Below are positions 37,645 through 48,101 of a DNA stretch of 64,000 nucleotides, piece by piece (within the stretch, counting starts at the first letter, position 1; every line of letters begins with the position of its first letter). The position numbers and the translations under genes were made by a program. This DNA comes from Dokdonella_A sp963834755 (GTDB taxonomy: Bacteria; Pseudomonadota; Gammaproteobacteria; Xanthomonadales; Rhodanobacteraceae). The stretch covers positions 1 through 64,000 of the forward strand of contig CAWICQ010000003.1 of the NCBI GenBank assembly GCA_963834755.1, given 5' to 3'. The notes beneath the pieces were generated by a model. That model had not been told where the DNA came from. It did not search any database and worked only from the letters and a program-made list of their open reading frames with translations.

Positions 37645-38151
37645 ATGACGCAACGCTCCGCCATGAACAACGCGACGCTGCACGCGCTTGCCGCGTTTCC
37701 GGATCAACTCGAAGCATTCTTCGCTGCGATACCTCTGCGTCGCGCGAACTGGGCGCCGTCGTCTTGGGAAGGCATCCCGAGTGAATCGTTCACGCCGATC
37801 GGACAGATCTGCCATGTGCGCGACATCGAGATCGATGGCTATCAGGTTCGCATCGCGCGCACGCTTGCCGAATCACAGCCGACGCTGCCGGCGCTCGACG
37901 GTTATCACCTGGCGAAGGTTCACGAATACTCGAAGGCCGATGCCGCGCAGGCGCTGGCGACATTCCGTGCCGCGCGACGGCGCACGCTCGGCGCGATCGA
38001 ACGCCTCGAAGCGGCGGATCTCGAGCGGCGTGCGGTGTTCGAAGGCTACGGACTGGTCACGGTGCGCGGCTTGATCCACTACCTCTGCAGCCACGATCAG
38101 CAGCATCTCGCCGGCCTGCAATGGCTGCTCGGCAAGATGGAGGCGCCTTAA
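37645..38151 (+). CDS. DinB family protein
   Basis: 168 residues; ATG 37645 or 37663. A four-helix bundle is indicated by 'AFPDQLEAFFAAIPLRRANWAPSSWEG', 'TPIGQICHVRDIEIDGYQVRIART', and the C-terminal 'GLIHYLCSHDQQHLAGLQWLLG', with the three His positions of the DinB metal site (in 'QICHVRD' and 'SHDQQH'). DinB-fold proteins include thiol-dependent transferases; the substrate here is unknown. Confidence 0.9.
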   Translation: MTQRSAMNNATLHALAAFPDQLEAFFAAIPLRRANWAPSSWEGIPSESFTPIGQICHVRDIEIDGYQVRIARTLAESQPTLPALDGYHLAKVHEYSKADAAQALATFRAARRRTLGAIERLEAADLERRAVFEGYGLVTVRGLIHYLCSHDQQHLAGLQWLLGKMEAP

Positions 38152-38342
38152 GGCGCCGGGCCAATTCACGCACAAATCCCCTGCCCGGCTGACCGCGCGG
38201 GTTCGCTCGTTGCCGAGTCATTCGGCTTTGTGATGCAGGTCCGCTAAACGCCCCGGACGCGCGCTGAATTCCGCCCCAGCCGCCCGCGGTCCGCCACAAA
38301 CACGTCGGTATACTGGCACCGCTATCTTCCGGGGAGTCCACA

Positions 38343-41300
38343 ATGGAACTGCGTACGCCCGTGTCCCGCTTGCGGCACGTTGGTGCCGTCGTGCTTGTCG
38401 CTGTCTCGCTGATCGTCGTCGCCTGCAACCGCCAGCCACCAAGCGTGCCGGAAGTTCAAGGCAAGAAACCCCTCGCCGCAGAAGCGCCGCCCAAAGCCGA
38501 GAAACCGCAAGGTTTCGCGCTGGCATCGGCGCGTGCCGAACAGGTCCAGGGCCAGCTCGCGCTGACGCTCGAATTCACCCAGCCACTGGTCGGCACGCAG
38601 GCATTCGACACGCTGATCGCGGTGAACGGCGCCAAAGGCGAACAGGTCCAGGGCAGCTGGGCACTGGATGAAGACGGGAAAACCCTGCGCTTTCCGTACG
38701 TGCAGGCCGACGCAAGCTACACGGTCCACATCAAATCCGATCTTGCGGCGGTCGACGGCAAGACGCTCGGCAGCGAGACCAGCAAGGAGGTCTACACCGG
38801 TCCGATGCTGCCGGCCGCGGGCTTCGCCTCGCAAGGCAGCGTACTTCCGGCGCGCGAAACGCGCGGCTTGCCGGTCGTCTCGGTCAACGTCAAGGAAGTC
38901 GACGTCGAGTTCCTGCGCGTGCGCGACAAGGAAATCGCGAACTTCTTCGCCGCGTACCAGAAAAACGGCAAACGCTCGAGCTACGAGCTCGACTCGCGCT
39001 ACTGGTACGGACGCAAGGGCAAGCCGGTCGCATCGATCGCCGACTCGGTCTATTCGAATCGCTTCGTGCTTGTCCGGCAAGGACAACGAACGCACGTTGA
39101 ACTATCTGCCGATCCAGAACATTTCCGAGCTTTCGGAATCCGGTCTCTATTTCGCCGTGATGAAGCGCGCGGGCTCGTTCGAAAGCGAATACGAGACGAG
39201 TTTCTTCTTCGTCAGCGACATCGGCCTGCACACGCGCGCCTACAAGGATCGCTTGTTCGTGCACACGGCTTCGCTGAAGAGCGGTGCGCCGCTCGCGGGC
39301 GTCGCGCTGTCCGTGCTGGACGGAAAAGGCGAAACCGTCGTCGCCGGCGAGACCGATGCGAACGGCAATGCGCAGATCGCCTACGCGTTGAATGCCGAGC
39401 ACGTGCTCATCGCGCGCGCGCGCAACGATGTGTCGTTGCTGCCGTTCAACCAGCCTGCGCTGGATCTTTCCGACTTCGCCGTCGCCGGCCGCAAGGAAGC
39501 CTGGTTCGACGTGTTCGGCTGGTCGGATCGCGATCTTTACCGCCCGGGCGAAACGATTCGCCTGTCCGCTCTGCTGCGCGACCACGACGGCAATCCGATC
39601 AAGCCGCAGCCGCTGTTCATTACCTTGAAACAGCCCGATGGAAGGCCTTACGCCGAAGCGCAACTCGATCCGAAGGATCTCAACTATTTCGAGTGGGCGC
39701 GCGAGATCCCCGCCGATGCGCCGACCGGTCGTTGGCAAGTCGAATTCCGCACCGATCCGAAAAGCAAGGAAGCGACGCAGGGTCTCACCTTCCGCATCGA
39801 GGAATTCTTGCCCGAACGCCTGAAGCTCGACCTTTCGAGTCCGCAGACGGTGATCAAGCCCGGCGAAGCGCTGAAGCTCGCGGTCGAAGCCGACTATCTC
39901 TACGGCGCGCCGGCGGCGGACAACCGCTTCACCGCACGGCTCACCGTCGCTGCCGATCAGCATCCGGTCGACGCACACAAGGATTTCTACTTCGGCGATC
40001 CCGGCATCGACCTGCCGAAAGAAGCCAAGGACGTCATCGACGACAAGCTCGACGATCACGGCAAGCTCGCCAAGGACGTCGACCTCGGCGACGCCGCGAA
40101 GCCTTCCGCGCCGGTTGCGGCGATGTTGTCCGGAAGCGTCTACGAATCCGGCGGACGCACCGTCACGCGCACGCTCAAGCGCACGGTTTGGCCGGCCGAC
40201 GCACTGGTCGGCGTGCGGCCGCTGTTCGATCTCAAGGACGGCTCGGACGCGCGCGCTCGCGCGGGTTTCGAAGTCATCCGCAGCAATGCGAACGGCGATC
40301 TGCTCGCCGGCGAACATCTCAAGATGACGCTGGTACGCGAGTACCGCGACTATCGCTGGACCTACGACAACGAAAGCGGCTGGCATTTCGACTACACCGA
40401 CCGCTACGAGAACTCCGAAACGCGCGAGCTCAACGTCGGCGCCGGACAGACGGCCAAGTTCGACGTGCCGGTCGACTGGGGCAACTACCGCATCGAGATC
40501 GCCGATCCCGCGACCGGTCTCACGACCAAACTGCCGTTCTTCGCCGGCTGGAGCTGGAACGACGAAAACCGTGGCAAGGAAGCACGCCCGGACAAGGTCA
40601 AGCTCGCGCTCGACAAGCCGACCTATCGCGCCGGCGACACGCTCAAAGTCACCGTCACGCCACCGCAGGCCGGACCGGGATTGCTGCTGGTCGAATCGGA
40701 CCACATGCTCTACACGCGCAACATCGACGCAAAGCCTGGCGCCGTGTTCGAAATCCCGGTCACCAAGGATTGGGAACGCCACGATGTCTACGTGACCGCG
40801 CTCGTCTTCCGCGGTGGCTCGGCGCTCGAGAAGATCACGCCCGCGCGCGCGGTCGGCGAAGCGTACGTTCCGATCGATCGCAGCGAACGCAAGATCGATG
40901 TCGCCATCGAGTCGCCGCAGCAGATGAAACCCGAGACCGATCTTCCGGTAACCGTGAAGGCGCCGGCGCTTGCCGGCAAGAAGGCATACGTGACGGTTTC
41001 GGCGGTCGATGTCGGCATCCTCAACATCACGCGCTTCGCGCGGCCGGACGCGAACGGCTGGTTCTTCGCCCAGCGTGCGCTCGGCATCGATGCGTACGAC
41101 CTTTATGGTCGCGTTATCGAAAGCTTCGACGGCAACACGGCAAAGCTTCGCTACGGCGGCGACATGTCCCTGGCCGCATTGCCCCAAGCGCGCCGGCCGA
41201 CCGCGAAGGTGCTCACGGTCGATCTTTTCTCCGGCGCCGTCGCGCTCGATGCGAAAGGGGAAGCGAAAGTCGCGCTCAAGATGCCGGACTTCAACGGCAC

Positions 41301-43311
41301 CGTGCGCGTCACCGCACTTGTGTTCGGCGAAGATCGCTACGGCGGCAACGACGCCGAAACGATCGTGCGCGCGCCGCTGGTGGCCGAGATCTCGACACCG
41401 CGCGTGATGGCGCCCGGCGATCAGGCCGCGCTGACGCTCGACCTTCAGAATTTCTCCGGCGGCGAGCGCGAATTCAACGTCAAGGTCGCCGCGGACAAGC
41501 CGCTCTCGATCGCGCAAGGTGCGCGCAAGGTAAAGCTCGCCGACAACGCCAAGGCGACGCTGAATTTCCCGTTGACAGCGCTGGCGGGTTACGGCGTCGG
41601 CAAGATCGAAGTGATCGCGCAAAGCGGAGACATCAAGATCGATCGTCACTTCGAGCTCGCCGTACGGGCGGCGTGGCCGTCCGTGCTGCATTCGACGCCG
41701 CGCTCCATCGACAAACTCGAGCCGATCGCACTCGGTGCCGACGCCATCGATGGCATGCTGCCCGACTCGGTCGTCGCGCGACTGACCGTATCGAGTCTGC
41801 CGCCACTGCCGTTCGCAACCGCGCTCAAGGATCTCCTCAAATATCCGTACGGCTGCATCGAGCAGACCACCAGCAAGGGTTTCGGCGCGCTGCTGCTCGA
41901 TGAAAAGACGGCTGAAAACTTGCACGTCGACGGCCTGCCGCCGGATCAGCGCAAGGCGCGTGTCGAAGGCGCGATCGGTCGCATCGCGTCGATGCAGATT
42001 CCGTCCGGACATTTCTCGATGTGGGGCGGCGACAGCTACGTCAACGAATACCTGACACCGTATGTCGTCGAATTCCTCGAGGACGCGCGCGACGAAGGCT
42101 TCGCCGTGCCGGACGACATGCTGCAGAAAGCATTGAAGCGCCTGAACGATGATCTCTTGTCCGGCGGCCATCCGTACTACGGCTACGAGCACAGCGATCA
42201 TCTGCGCTTCGCCGACGAAGCCTATTCGGGTTACGTGCTTGCCCGCGTCAATCGCGCACCGCTCGGCACGCTGCGCGCGCTGTATGACAATGAACGCACA
42301 AAGTCGCTCACCGCGCTGCCGCTGGTGCAGCTCGGCATCGCGCTGAAATTGATGGGCGACGAGCCGCGCGCGGAGAAAGCCGTAGCGGAAGCGTTCGCGA
42401 AGAAGACCGAACGGCCATGGTATCTCGGCGACTATGGGTCGGACTTGCGCGACACCGCGTTGATGATCGCGCTGACGCATCGTTACGGATTGAACAAGCC
42501 CGAATACGATGGCCGCGTGTTCGATCTCGCGCGTTCGATGACGACGGATCAGCACTCTGCCGACGATCAGCAGCGCCGCTACGGCTACCGCTGGGCGTAC
42601 CTCTCGACGCAGGAACAGATCGCCATCGCGCGACTCGGCAAGACACTGATCAAGGATGGCGATACGGCGGTTTCGGGCACGCTCTCGATCGGTGGTACGT
42701 CGAACGCGATCAGCCCGGATCGGTTGTGGAGCCGCGAATTTTCCGGCGCCGATCTTCGCGCCGGCGTGCGCTTCATGCCGCAGGGCGATCTGCCGCTGTA
42801 CGCGACCACCGATATCGCCGGCATTCCGCAGACCGCGCCGGCCTACGACGGCCGTTACATCTGGATCGAGCGCCGTTTCTACACGCTCGATGGCGAGCCG
42901 TGGGAACCTGGCCCGCTCAAGGAAGGCGACAGTCTCATCGTCGGGATCAAGCTCGAAGCACGCAAGGCAATGCCGGATGCGTTGCTGATCGATCTCCTGC
43001 CTGGCGGTCTCGAAATCGAGAACTTCAATCTCACCGACGCCAAGCAATGGGCCGATGTCGTCGTCGACGGCATCACGATCACCGACCGCGGCCAGGCCGC
43101 CGATGTGCGTCACGAGGAATTCCGCGACGATCGCTATGTCGCCGCGTTGAAACTCGATGCGGGCCAGGACGCGCACGTGTTCTATCTGGTGCGCGCCGTT
43201 TCGCCGGGCACTTATCGCGTTCCGCCGACGCTGGTCGAGGATATGTATCGGCCGGAGATTCGCGGCGTCGGCAAGACGACCCCGGCGACGATCAAGGTCG
43301 TCGAGCCGTGA
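38343..43311 (+). CDS. yfhM: Bacterial alpha-2-macroglobulin lipoprotein with thioester (one frameshift)
   Basis: About 1,655 residues after removing one extra T at 39070-39071 ('RFVL' should continue 'SGKDNERTLNYLP'), which matches the usual length of E. coli YfhM. A lipoprotein signal ends in 'SLIVVAC' (Cys28), followed by MG-type beta domains. The thioester motif CIEQ is at 41854-41865 ('YPYGCIEQTTSKGFGALLLDE', about residue 1171), in the terpenoid-cyclase-like helical domain, and a C-terminal receptor-like domain ends 'TPATIKVVEP'. It traps proteases in the periplasm. GGGGAG precedes the ATG, and TATACT at 38309-38314 may be a -10. pbpC follows 61 bases downstream, the classic partner. 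Confidence 0.92.
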
Positions 43312-43345
43312 GTCGATCTTGCCGCCTGCGCGGCGTCCGCCTTCA

Positions 43346-43367
43346 GCCCTCCCCTTGAAGGGAGGGC
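43346..43367 (+). promoter_or_regulatory. Hairpin that sequesters the pbpC ribosome binding site
   Basis: A perfect 8-bp stem (GCCCTCCC at 43346-43353, GGGAGGGC at 43360-43367) with loop CTTGAA. The 3' arm is the Shine-Dalgarno of pbpC (GGAGGG, 6 bases before the ATG), so it would be paired in free mRNA. It may also be a dispersed intergenic palindrome that happens to supply the site. Confidence 0.55.
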
Positions 43368-43372
43368 CGACG

Positions 43373-45712
43373 ATGAAGACCCGGCGCAGAATAAAGCGGT
43401 TTGTGGCGGCGACGCTGATCTTGATTGCCGCGATGCTGCTGCTGGACCGCCTCTTTCCTCTCCCGCTCCCTGGCCCAACCAGCGGCAGCACAGTCGTGCT
43501 CGCGCGCGACGGCAAGCCGCTGCGCGCGTTTCCCGACAGCGACGGCGTCTGGCGTTATCCGATCAAGCCCGAGGACGTCTCGCCGCTCTACATCGAAGCG
43601 TTGCTGACGTACGAGGACCGTTGGTTCTACAAGCATCCCGGCGTGAATCCGTTCGCGCTCGCGCGCGCGTTCGGGCAGTGGATCGTGCATCGACATCTCG
43701 TGTCCGGCGGTTCGACGTTGACGATGCAGGTCGCGCGCATTCTCGATGGAACGCCGCACAGCGCGGGCGGAAAGTTGCGGCAGATCCTGCGCGCGTTGCA
43801 GCTCGAAGCGCATCTGTCGAAGCGCGAGATCCTGGCGTTGTATCTCGATCGCGCACCCTTCGGCGGCACCATCGAAGGCGTCGAGGCCGCATCGTGGGCG
43901 TATCTCGGCAAGCCGGCTGCGCGGTTGTCGCGCGCGGAAGCCGCGCTGCTCGCCGTGTTGCCGCAATCACCAAGCCGTTTGCGTCCCGATCGAAATGCCG
44001 ACGCGGCGCAAGTCGCGCGCAATAAAGTGCTCGATCGCATGGCGGAGCTCGGCGTGTGGTCGTCCGCCGAAGTGCATGACGCGCGTATCGAATCGGTGGC
44101 CGCGCGCGCACTGCAGCCGCCGCTTTCGGCGGCACTCCTCGCCGAACGCCTGCACGAAGAACACCCGGACGCACGGCGCATCACGACGACGATCGATGCG
44201 GAACTGCAGCGCGCGCTCGAAGCGCGCGTCGGTGACTATCTGGCGCGCCTGCCCGAACGTACATCGGCCGCGTTGCTGGTCGTCGACAACGCCACGCTGG
44301 AAGCGCGGGCCTATGTCGGCTCGGCCGTGTTCGGCGACGAAGCGCGGCTCGGGCACGTGGACATGGTGCGCGCATGGCGCTCGCCGGGCTCGACGCTGAA
44401 GCCGTTCTTGTACGGCCTTGCGCTCGACGATGGACTGATCGATTCGGAAAGCCTGCTCGTCGATGCGCCGCAGTCGTTCGGCACCTATCGGCCCGGCAAT
44501 TTCGACATGGCGTACAACGGGCCGATCGGCGCGGCCGAAGCGCTCAGGCTTTCGCTCAACGTTCCGGCCGTCGATCTGCTCGATCGTGTTGGCCCTGCGC
44601 GCTTTACCGCGCGTCTAGCGAACGCCGGGCTGGAATTGCGCCTGCCGCGCGGCGTGTCGCCGAATCTTTCGGTCATTCTCGGCGGCGCGGGCGTGCGCAT
44701 GGAAGATCTTGCCGGCGCGTATGTCGCGTTGAACCGCGGTGGCGTCGGCGGCCGCGTGCGCTACACCGGCGACGACGCGACGATCGAGCGGCGCGTGCTT
44801 TCGGATGGCGCCGCATGGATCGTGCGCGACATCCTCGAAGCGAATCCGCGACCGGGCTACGCGCCGGGCACGTTCGATCCGGGATCGCGGCCGCGCGTTG
44901 CCTGGAAAACCGGCACGAGTTACGGGTTCCGTGACGCGTGGGCGGTCGGCGCAACGCGGCGCTACACGGTCGCGGTCTGGATCGGACGTCCGGACGGCAC
45001 GCCGCTGCCGGGCCAGTACGGCGCGGTCACCGCGCTGCCGTTGATGTTCCAGGTCGTCGACAGCTTGCCGCGCTCGGCGCTGGCAGCGACTCCGCAACCA
45101 CCGCCGGCCAGCGTGACGGAAGTCGACGTCTGCTGGCCGCTGGGCCTCGCGTATGACGCCGCGCACGAAGACCTCTGCCATCAGAAACGCACCGCATGGG
45201 TGTTGAACGGCGTCGTGCCGCCGACGCTGCCCGAGCGCGACGCGACGACATGGAGTGCGGGCATCACGCACGTGCGCATCGATCCAAAAAGCGGTGATCG
45301 CTTGAGCGCAAGCTGCGAGCGCAGCGACGCGACCGATCGCGATGTTGCGCGCTGGCCCGCGCTCGCCTACCCGTGGCTGTCGCGCGATGTGCGCCGACGC
45401 GCGAGCCTGCCGCCGCTCGCGACCGGTTGCGCGAGCGATGGTCTCGATGCGATCCAGCCGATCCGCATCGACGGTGTTGCCGATCACGCGGCGATCGCGC
45501 GCGCACCGAACAGCGACAAGCCGGCGATCGTGCGGCTTCGCGCGCTCGGCGCGAACGGCGAGGTATTGTGGCTGGTGAACGGGCGGCTCGAAGGCGAAAC
45601 GCGAGGAGCGGGCGCGTTCGAACATGCATTCGGCGAGATCGGCGATCAGACCATCACGGCGCTGGCGAAGTCAGGAACCTACGCGCAGTTGCAGGTGCGC
45701 GTGTTGCGCTAG
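43373..45712 (+). CDS. pbpC: Penicillin-binding protein 1C
   Basis: 779 residues. One membrane helix lies at about 8-25. The glycosyltransferase (GT51) domain has 'ALLTYEDRWFYKHPGVNPFALARAF' (Glu81) and 'GGSTLTMQVAR'. The transpeptidase has 'SPGSTLKPF' (Ser340, Lys343), 'SLN' (394-396) and 'WKTGTSYGFRDAWAVG' (512-514). The C-terminal BiPBP_C region (about 695-779) follows 'LPPLATGC'. All catalytic motifs are present. It builds peptidoglycan strands, and with the periplasmic macroglobulin upstream it is thought to serve in repair and defence of a breached wall. Start ATG 43373; its ribosome binding site lies in a hairpin. Confidence 0.94.
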   Translation: MKTRRRIKRFVAATLILIAAMLLLDRLFPLPLPGPTSGSTVVLARDGKPLRAFPDSDGVWRYPIKPEDVSPLYIEALLTYEDRWFYKHPGVNPFALARAFGQWIVHRHLVSGGSTLTMQVARILDGTPHSAGGKLRQILRALQLEAHLSKREILALYLDRAPFGGTIEGVEAASWAYLGKPAARLSRAEAALLAVLPQSPSRLRPDRNADAAQVARNKVLDRMAELGVWSSAEVHDARIESVAARALQPPLSAALLAERLHEEHPDARRITTTIDAELQRALEARVGDYLARLPERTSAALLVVDNATLEARAYVGSAVFGDEARLGHVDMVRAWRSPGSTLKPFLYGLALDDGLIDSESLLVDAPQSFGTYRPGNFDMAYNGPIGAAEALRLSLNVPAVDLLDRVGPARFTARLANAGLELRLPRGVSPNLSVILGGAGVRMEDLAGAYVALNRGGVGGRVRYTGDDATIERRVLSDGAAWIVRDILEANPRPGYAPGTFDPGSRPRVAWKTGTSYGFRDAWAVGATRRYTVAVWIGRPDGTPLPGQYGAVTALPLMFQVVDSLPRSALAATPQPPPASVTEVDVCWPLGLAYDAAHEDLCHQKRTAWVLNGVVPPTLPERDATTWSAGITHVRIDPKSGDRLSASCERSDATDRDVARWPALAYPWLSRDVRRRASLPPLATGCASDGLDAIQPIRIDGVADHAAIARAPNSDKPAIVRLRALGANGEVLWLVNGRLEGETRGAGAFEHAFGEIGDQTITALAKSGTYAQLQVRVLR

Positions 45713-45752
45713 CTCGGCGAGCGCTCGCATCTTTCGAAGGCCGGCTACGTTC

Positions 45753-46997
45753 TCAAGGCCCGTCGAAGCCATCGGCAAAGAGACGATCGCAGTCGAGATA
45801 CCACGGCGTGACTCCGGTCGCGTCGTCCCACGCGGCACTCGGCGCCGGAGTGAGGAAGTTCGGACAAAGACTCGACTCGCCGGATCTGAGCTCGTCCGGA
45901 TTCGGCACGTCCGGAACGTCTCCGCTCAGCTGGTTGTGATCGACGGCGAAGAGCGTGAGGCTGGTCAAGTCCGCCAGCGACGGAATCGAGCCGGTCAGCG
46001 CGTTCGATGCAACATCGAATTCCACCAGTTGCGTCAGACCGGCAAGCGACGGGATCGGCCCCGCCAGCTGATTGCCATCGACATAGAACGTGAGGAGATT
46101 CGTCAATGTGCCGAGCGGCGGAATCGCGCCGGTCAGCTGGTTTTCGCCGACATCGAAATCCTGCAGCAGCGCTAGGCTCGACAACGAAGGTATCTCGCCG
46201 GTCAACTGGTTTGCGGTGGCATCGAAACCTTCGATGTTTGGTACGGCGTCCATGGCCGGGATCGTGCCGGTCAAATGGTTGTGGTTGACCACGATCGTGA
46301 ACAGGTTCGGCAGGTCGTGCAGCGGCGGAATCGGGCCGCTCAGCTGGTTGTGATCGGCGTAGAACTGCTGGAGGCTCGAAAGGCCCGCGAGCGTGGGCAG
46401 CGGACCGGTCAGCTGGTTGTTCGATGCGCCGAAGGACATGAGATTGTCGAGGCCTTCGAGCGACGGGATCTGCCCGCCCAGCTGGTTGTTCGACACCTCG
46501 AAAACCTGCAGGCCGGTCAATCCCGTCAATGGCGGAATCGAACCGCTGAGTTGCGCGCCGTAGACGCTGAAAACCTGCAGATTGGTCATGCCGGCGAGCG
46601 ACGGAATCGTGCCGGTGATTGGGTTGCCGCCCACGCCGTACTCCTGAAGATTCGTCAGCGCGGCGATGGATGCCAGCGACCCATCGAGGTTGTCGCCGCG
46701 CAAGTCGATCACCGTCACATGCGCCTGCGCGCTGTCGCACTGGATGCCCCACCACGTGCATTCGGTGCCCGGCGGGTCGCCCCATCCGGTGTGGTTGAGC
46801 CAGCCCGAACCATTGGTGCTGTCGTAGAGATCGAGCAGCGCCTGACGCTCCGCCGGCGGAATGTCGGCGCAGGCAACGCGGGCGGCCAGCACGAATGGCA
46901 AGCTGACGCTGGCGACCATACCGCGCACGCCGAGCGGGCGGCGAGTTCGCGTCGTCGATGCCGCAAAGACACGCCCGGGAGTTGCGGCATTGCGCAT
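45753..46997 (-). CDS. Secreted plant-type leucine-rich repeat protein with DGFD tail
   Basis: 414 residues from ATG 46997 with GGAGG about 9 bases upstream. A hydrophobic export segment ('MVASVSLPFVLAARVACA') follows a basic N-terminus; ATG 46919 would be a cleaner signal-peptide start. The LRR cap is 'ERQALLDLYDSTNGSGWLNH', then 'WWGIQCD'. About a dozen repeats of 22-24 residues follow the plant-type pattern 'LxxLxxFxVxxNQLTGxIPxL'. It ends 'DCDRLFADGFDGP', the shared tail. Probably a surface-exposed or secreted binding protein. Convergent with pbpC. Confidence 0.88.
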   Translation of the reverse strand: MRNAATPGRVFAASTTRTRRPLGVRGMVASVSLPFVLAARVACADIPPAERQALLDLYDSTNGSGWLNHTGWGDPPGTECTWWGIQCDSAQAHVTVIDLRGDNLDGSLASIAALTNLQEYGVGGNPITGTIPSLAGMTNLQVFSVYGAQLSGSIPPLTGLTGLQVFEVSNNQLGGQIPSLEGLDNLMSFGASNNQLTGPLPTLAGLSSLQQFYADHNQLSGPIPPLHDLPNLFTIVVNHNHLTGTIPAMDAVPNIEGFDATANQLTGEIPSLSSLALLQDFDVGENQLTGAIPPLGTLTNLLTFYVDGNQLAGPIPSLAGLTQLVEFDVASNALTGSIPSLADLTSLTLFAVDHNQLSGDVPDVPNPDELRSGESSLCPNFLTPAPSAAWDDATGVTPWYLDCDRLFADGFDGP

Positions 46998-47162
46998 GGC
47001 CCATCCTCCAACGATTCGGCCGACGAGGTCCGGACGCTCAGCGCACGGTGCCTCGCTTGATCTTACGCAAAACGATCGCCGTACCCCTCACGCGACCGCT
47101 TGTTCCACGCGGCGGTCGGGGCTGACGTATGCTTGCGGCCCGGTCATTCGCAGACAGATGCC

Positions 47163-48101
47163 ATGGCGAAAAGCGTTCACGAATCGGTCGACGATCCGCG
47201 CAACCGCGACATCCTGATCTTCGTCAACGGCGCGATGAAACGACGCGAGGACGCCGTCGTATCGGTGTTCGATTCGGGTTTCGTGCTCGGCGACGGTGTC
47301 TGGGAAGGCCTGCGCGTCTCGAACGGACATCCCGCATTCCTGGAGCAGCACCTCGACCGTCTGTACGAAGGCGCCAAGGCGATCGCGCTCGACATCGGCA
47401 TGGACCGTGATGCGTTGACGCGAGCGATTTACGCGACGCTTGCCGCGAACGGCATGCGCGAGGGCGTGCATGTGCGCCTCATGGTGACGCGCGGAGTGAA
47501 GCGCGCGCCGTATCAAGATCCGCGCGTGACGATCGGTCCGGCGACGATCGTGATCATTCCAGAGCACAAGAATCCGCTGCCGGATACGCTGGAACGCGGC
47601 CTCGCGCTGTTCACCGTGCACGTGCGTCGCGGCTATCCGGACGTCCAGGATCCCAAGCTCAACAGCCACAGCAAGCTCAATTGCATCACTGCGTGCATCC
47701 AGGCGTACACCGCCGGCGCCGACGAGGCGCTGATGCTCGATCCGCACGGCTTCGTCGCGACCTGCAACTCGACGCATTTCTTCATCGTGCGCAAGGGCGA
47801 AGTGTGGACCTCGACCGGCCAGTATTGCCTCGGCGGAATCACGCGCGGCTGCGTGCTGGCGATCTGTCGCGATGCCGGCGTTCGTGCCTGCGAAAAATCG
47901 TTCAGCCTGACCGATGTGTACGGCGCTGACGAAGCGTTCGTTACCGGCACATTCGCCGGCGTCGTGCCGGTGCGCATGATCGATGGACGCACGATCGGCG
48001 ACGGCCGCCGCGGACCGATGGTCGAGAAACTGCAGGGACTCTATCGCGCCCTGATCGCGAAAGACGTCGCGGGCCGCCGCGCGCCGGAAGCCACTGCGTG
48101 A
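47163..48101 (+). CDS. Class IV PLP-dependent aminotransferase
   Basis: 312 residues. The fold-type IV features are 'IFVNGAMKRREDAVVSVFDSGFVLGDGVWEG', 'VHVRLMVTRGVKR', the PLP lysine in 'LNSHSKLNCITACIQA', 'MLDPHGFVATCNSTHFFIV', and 'YGADEAFVTGTFAGVVPV'. It belongs to the branched-chain/D-amino-acid aminotransferase group; the exact substrate is not readable. Its stop overlaps the GTG of the next gene (GTGA), a sulfotransferase-like protein. The two correspond to the halves of the single-chain 'branched-chain aminotransferase-like' proteins of eukaryotes. Confidence 0.9.
   Translation: MAKSVHESVDDPRNRDILIFVNGAMKRREDAVVSVFDSGFVLGDGVWEGLRVSNGHPAFLEQHLDRLYEGAKAIALDIGMDRDALTRAIYATLAANGMREGVHVRLMVTRGVKRAPYQDPRVTIGPATIVIIPEHKNPLPDTLERGLALFTVHVRRGYPDVQDPKLNSHSKLNCITACIQAYTAGADEALMLDPHGFVATCNSTHFFIVRKGEVWTSTGQYCLGGITRGCVLAICRDAGVRACEKSFSLTDVYGADEAFVTGTFAGVVPVRMIDGRTIGDGRRGPMVEKLQGLYRALIAKDVAGRRAPEATA

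Noticed and set aside
38890..43515. 1,541-codon open frame antisense to the alpha-2-macroglobulin gene
   Set aside because: Arg/Asp/Val-rich product with no family resemblance; it mirrors the high-GC codon pattern of the real gene on the other strand.
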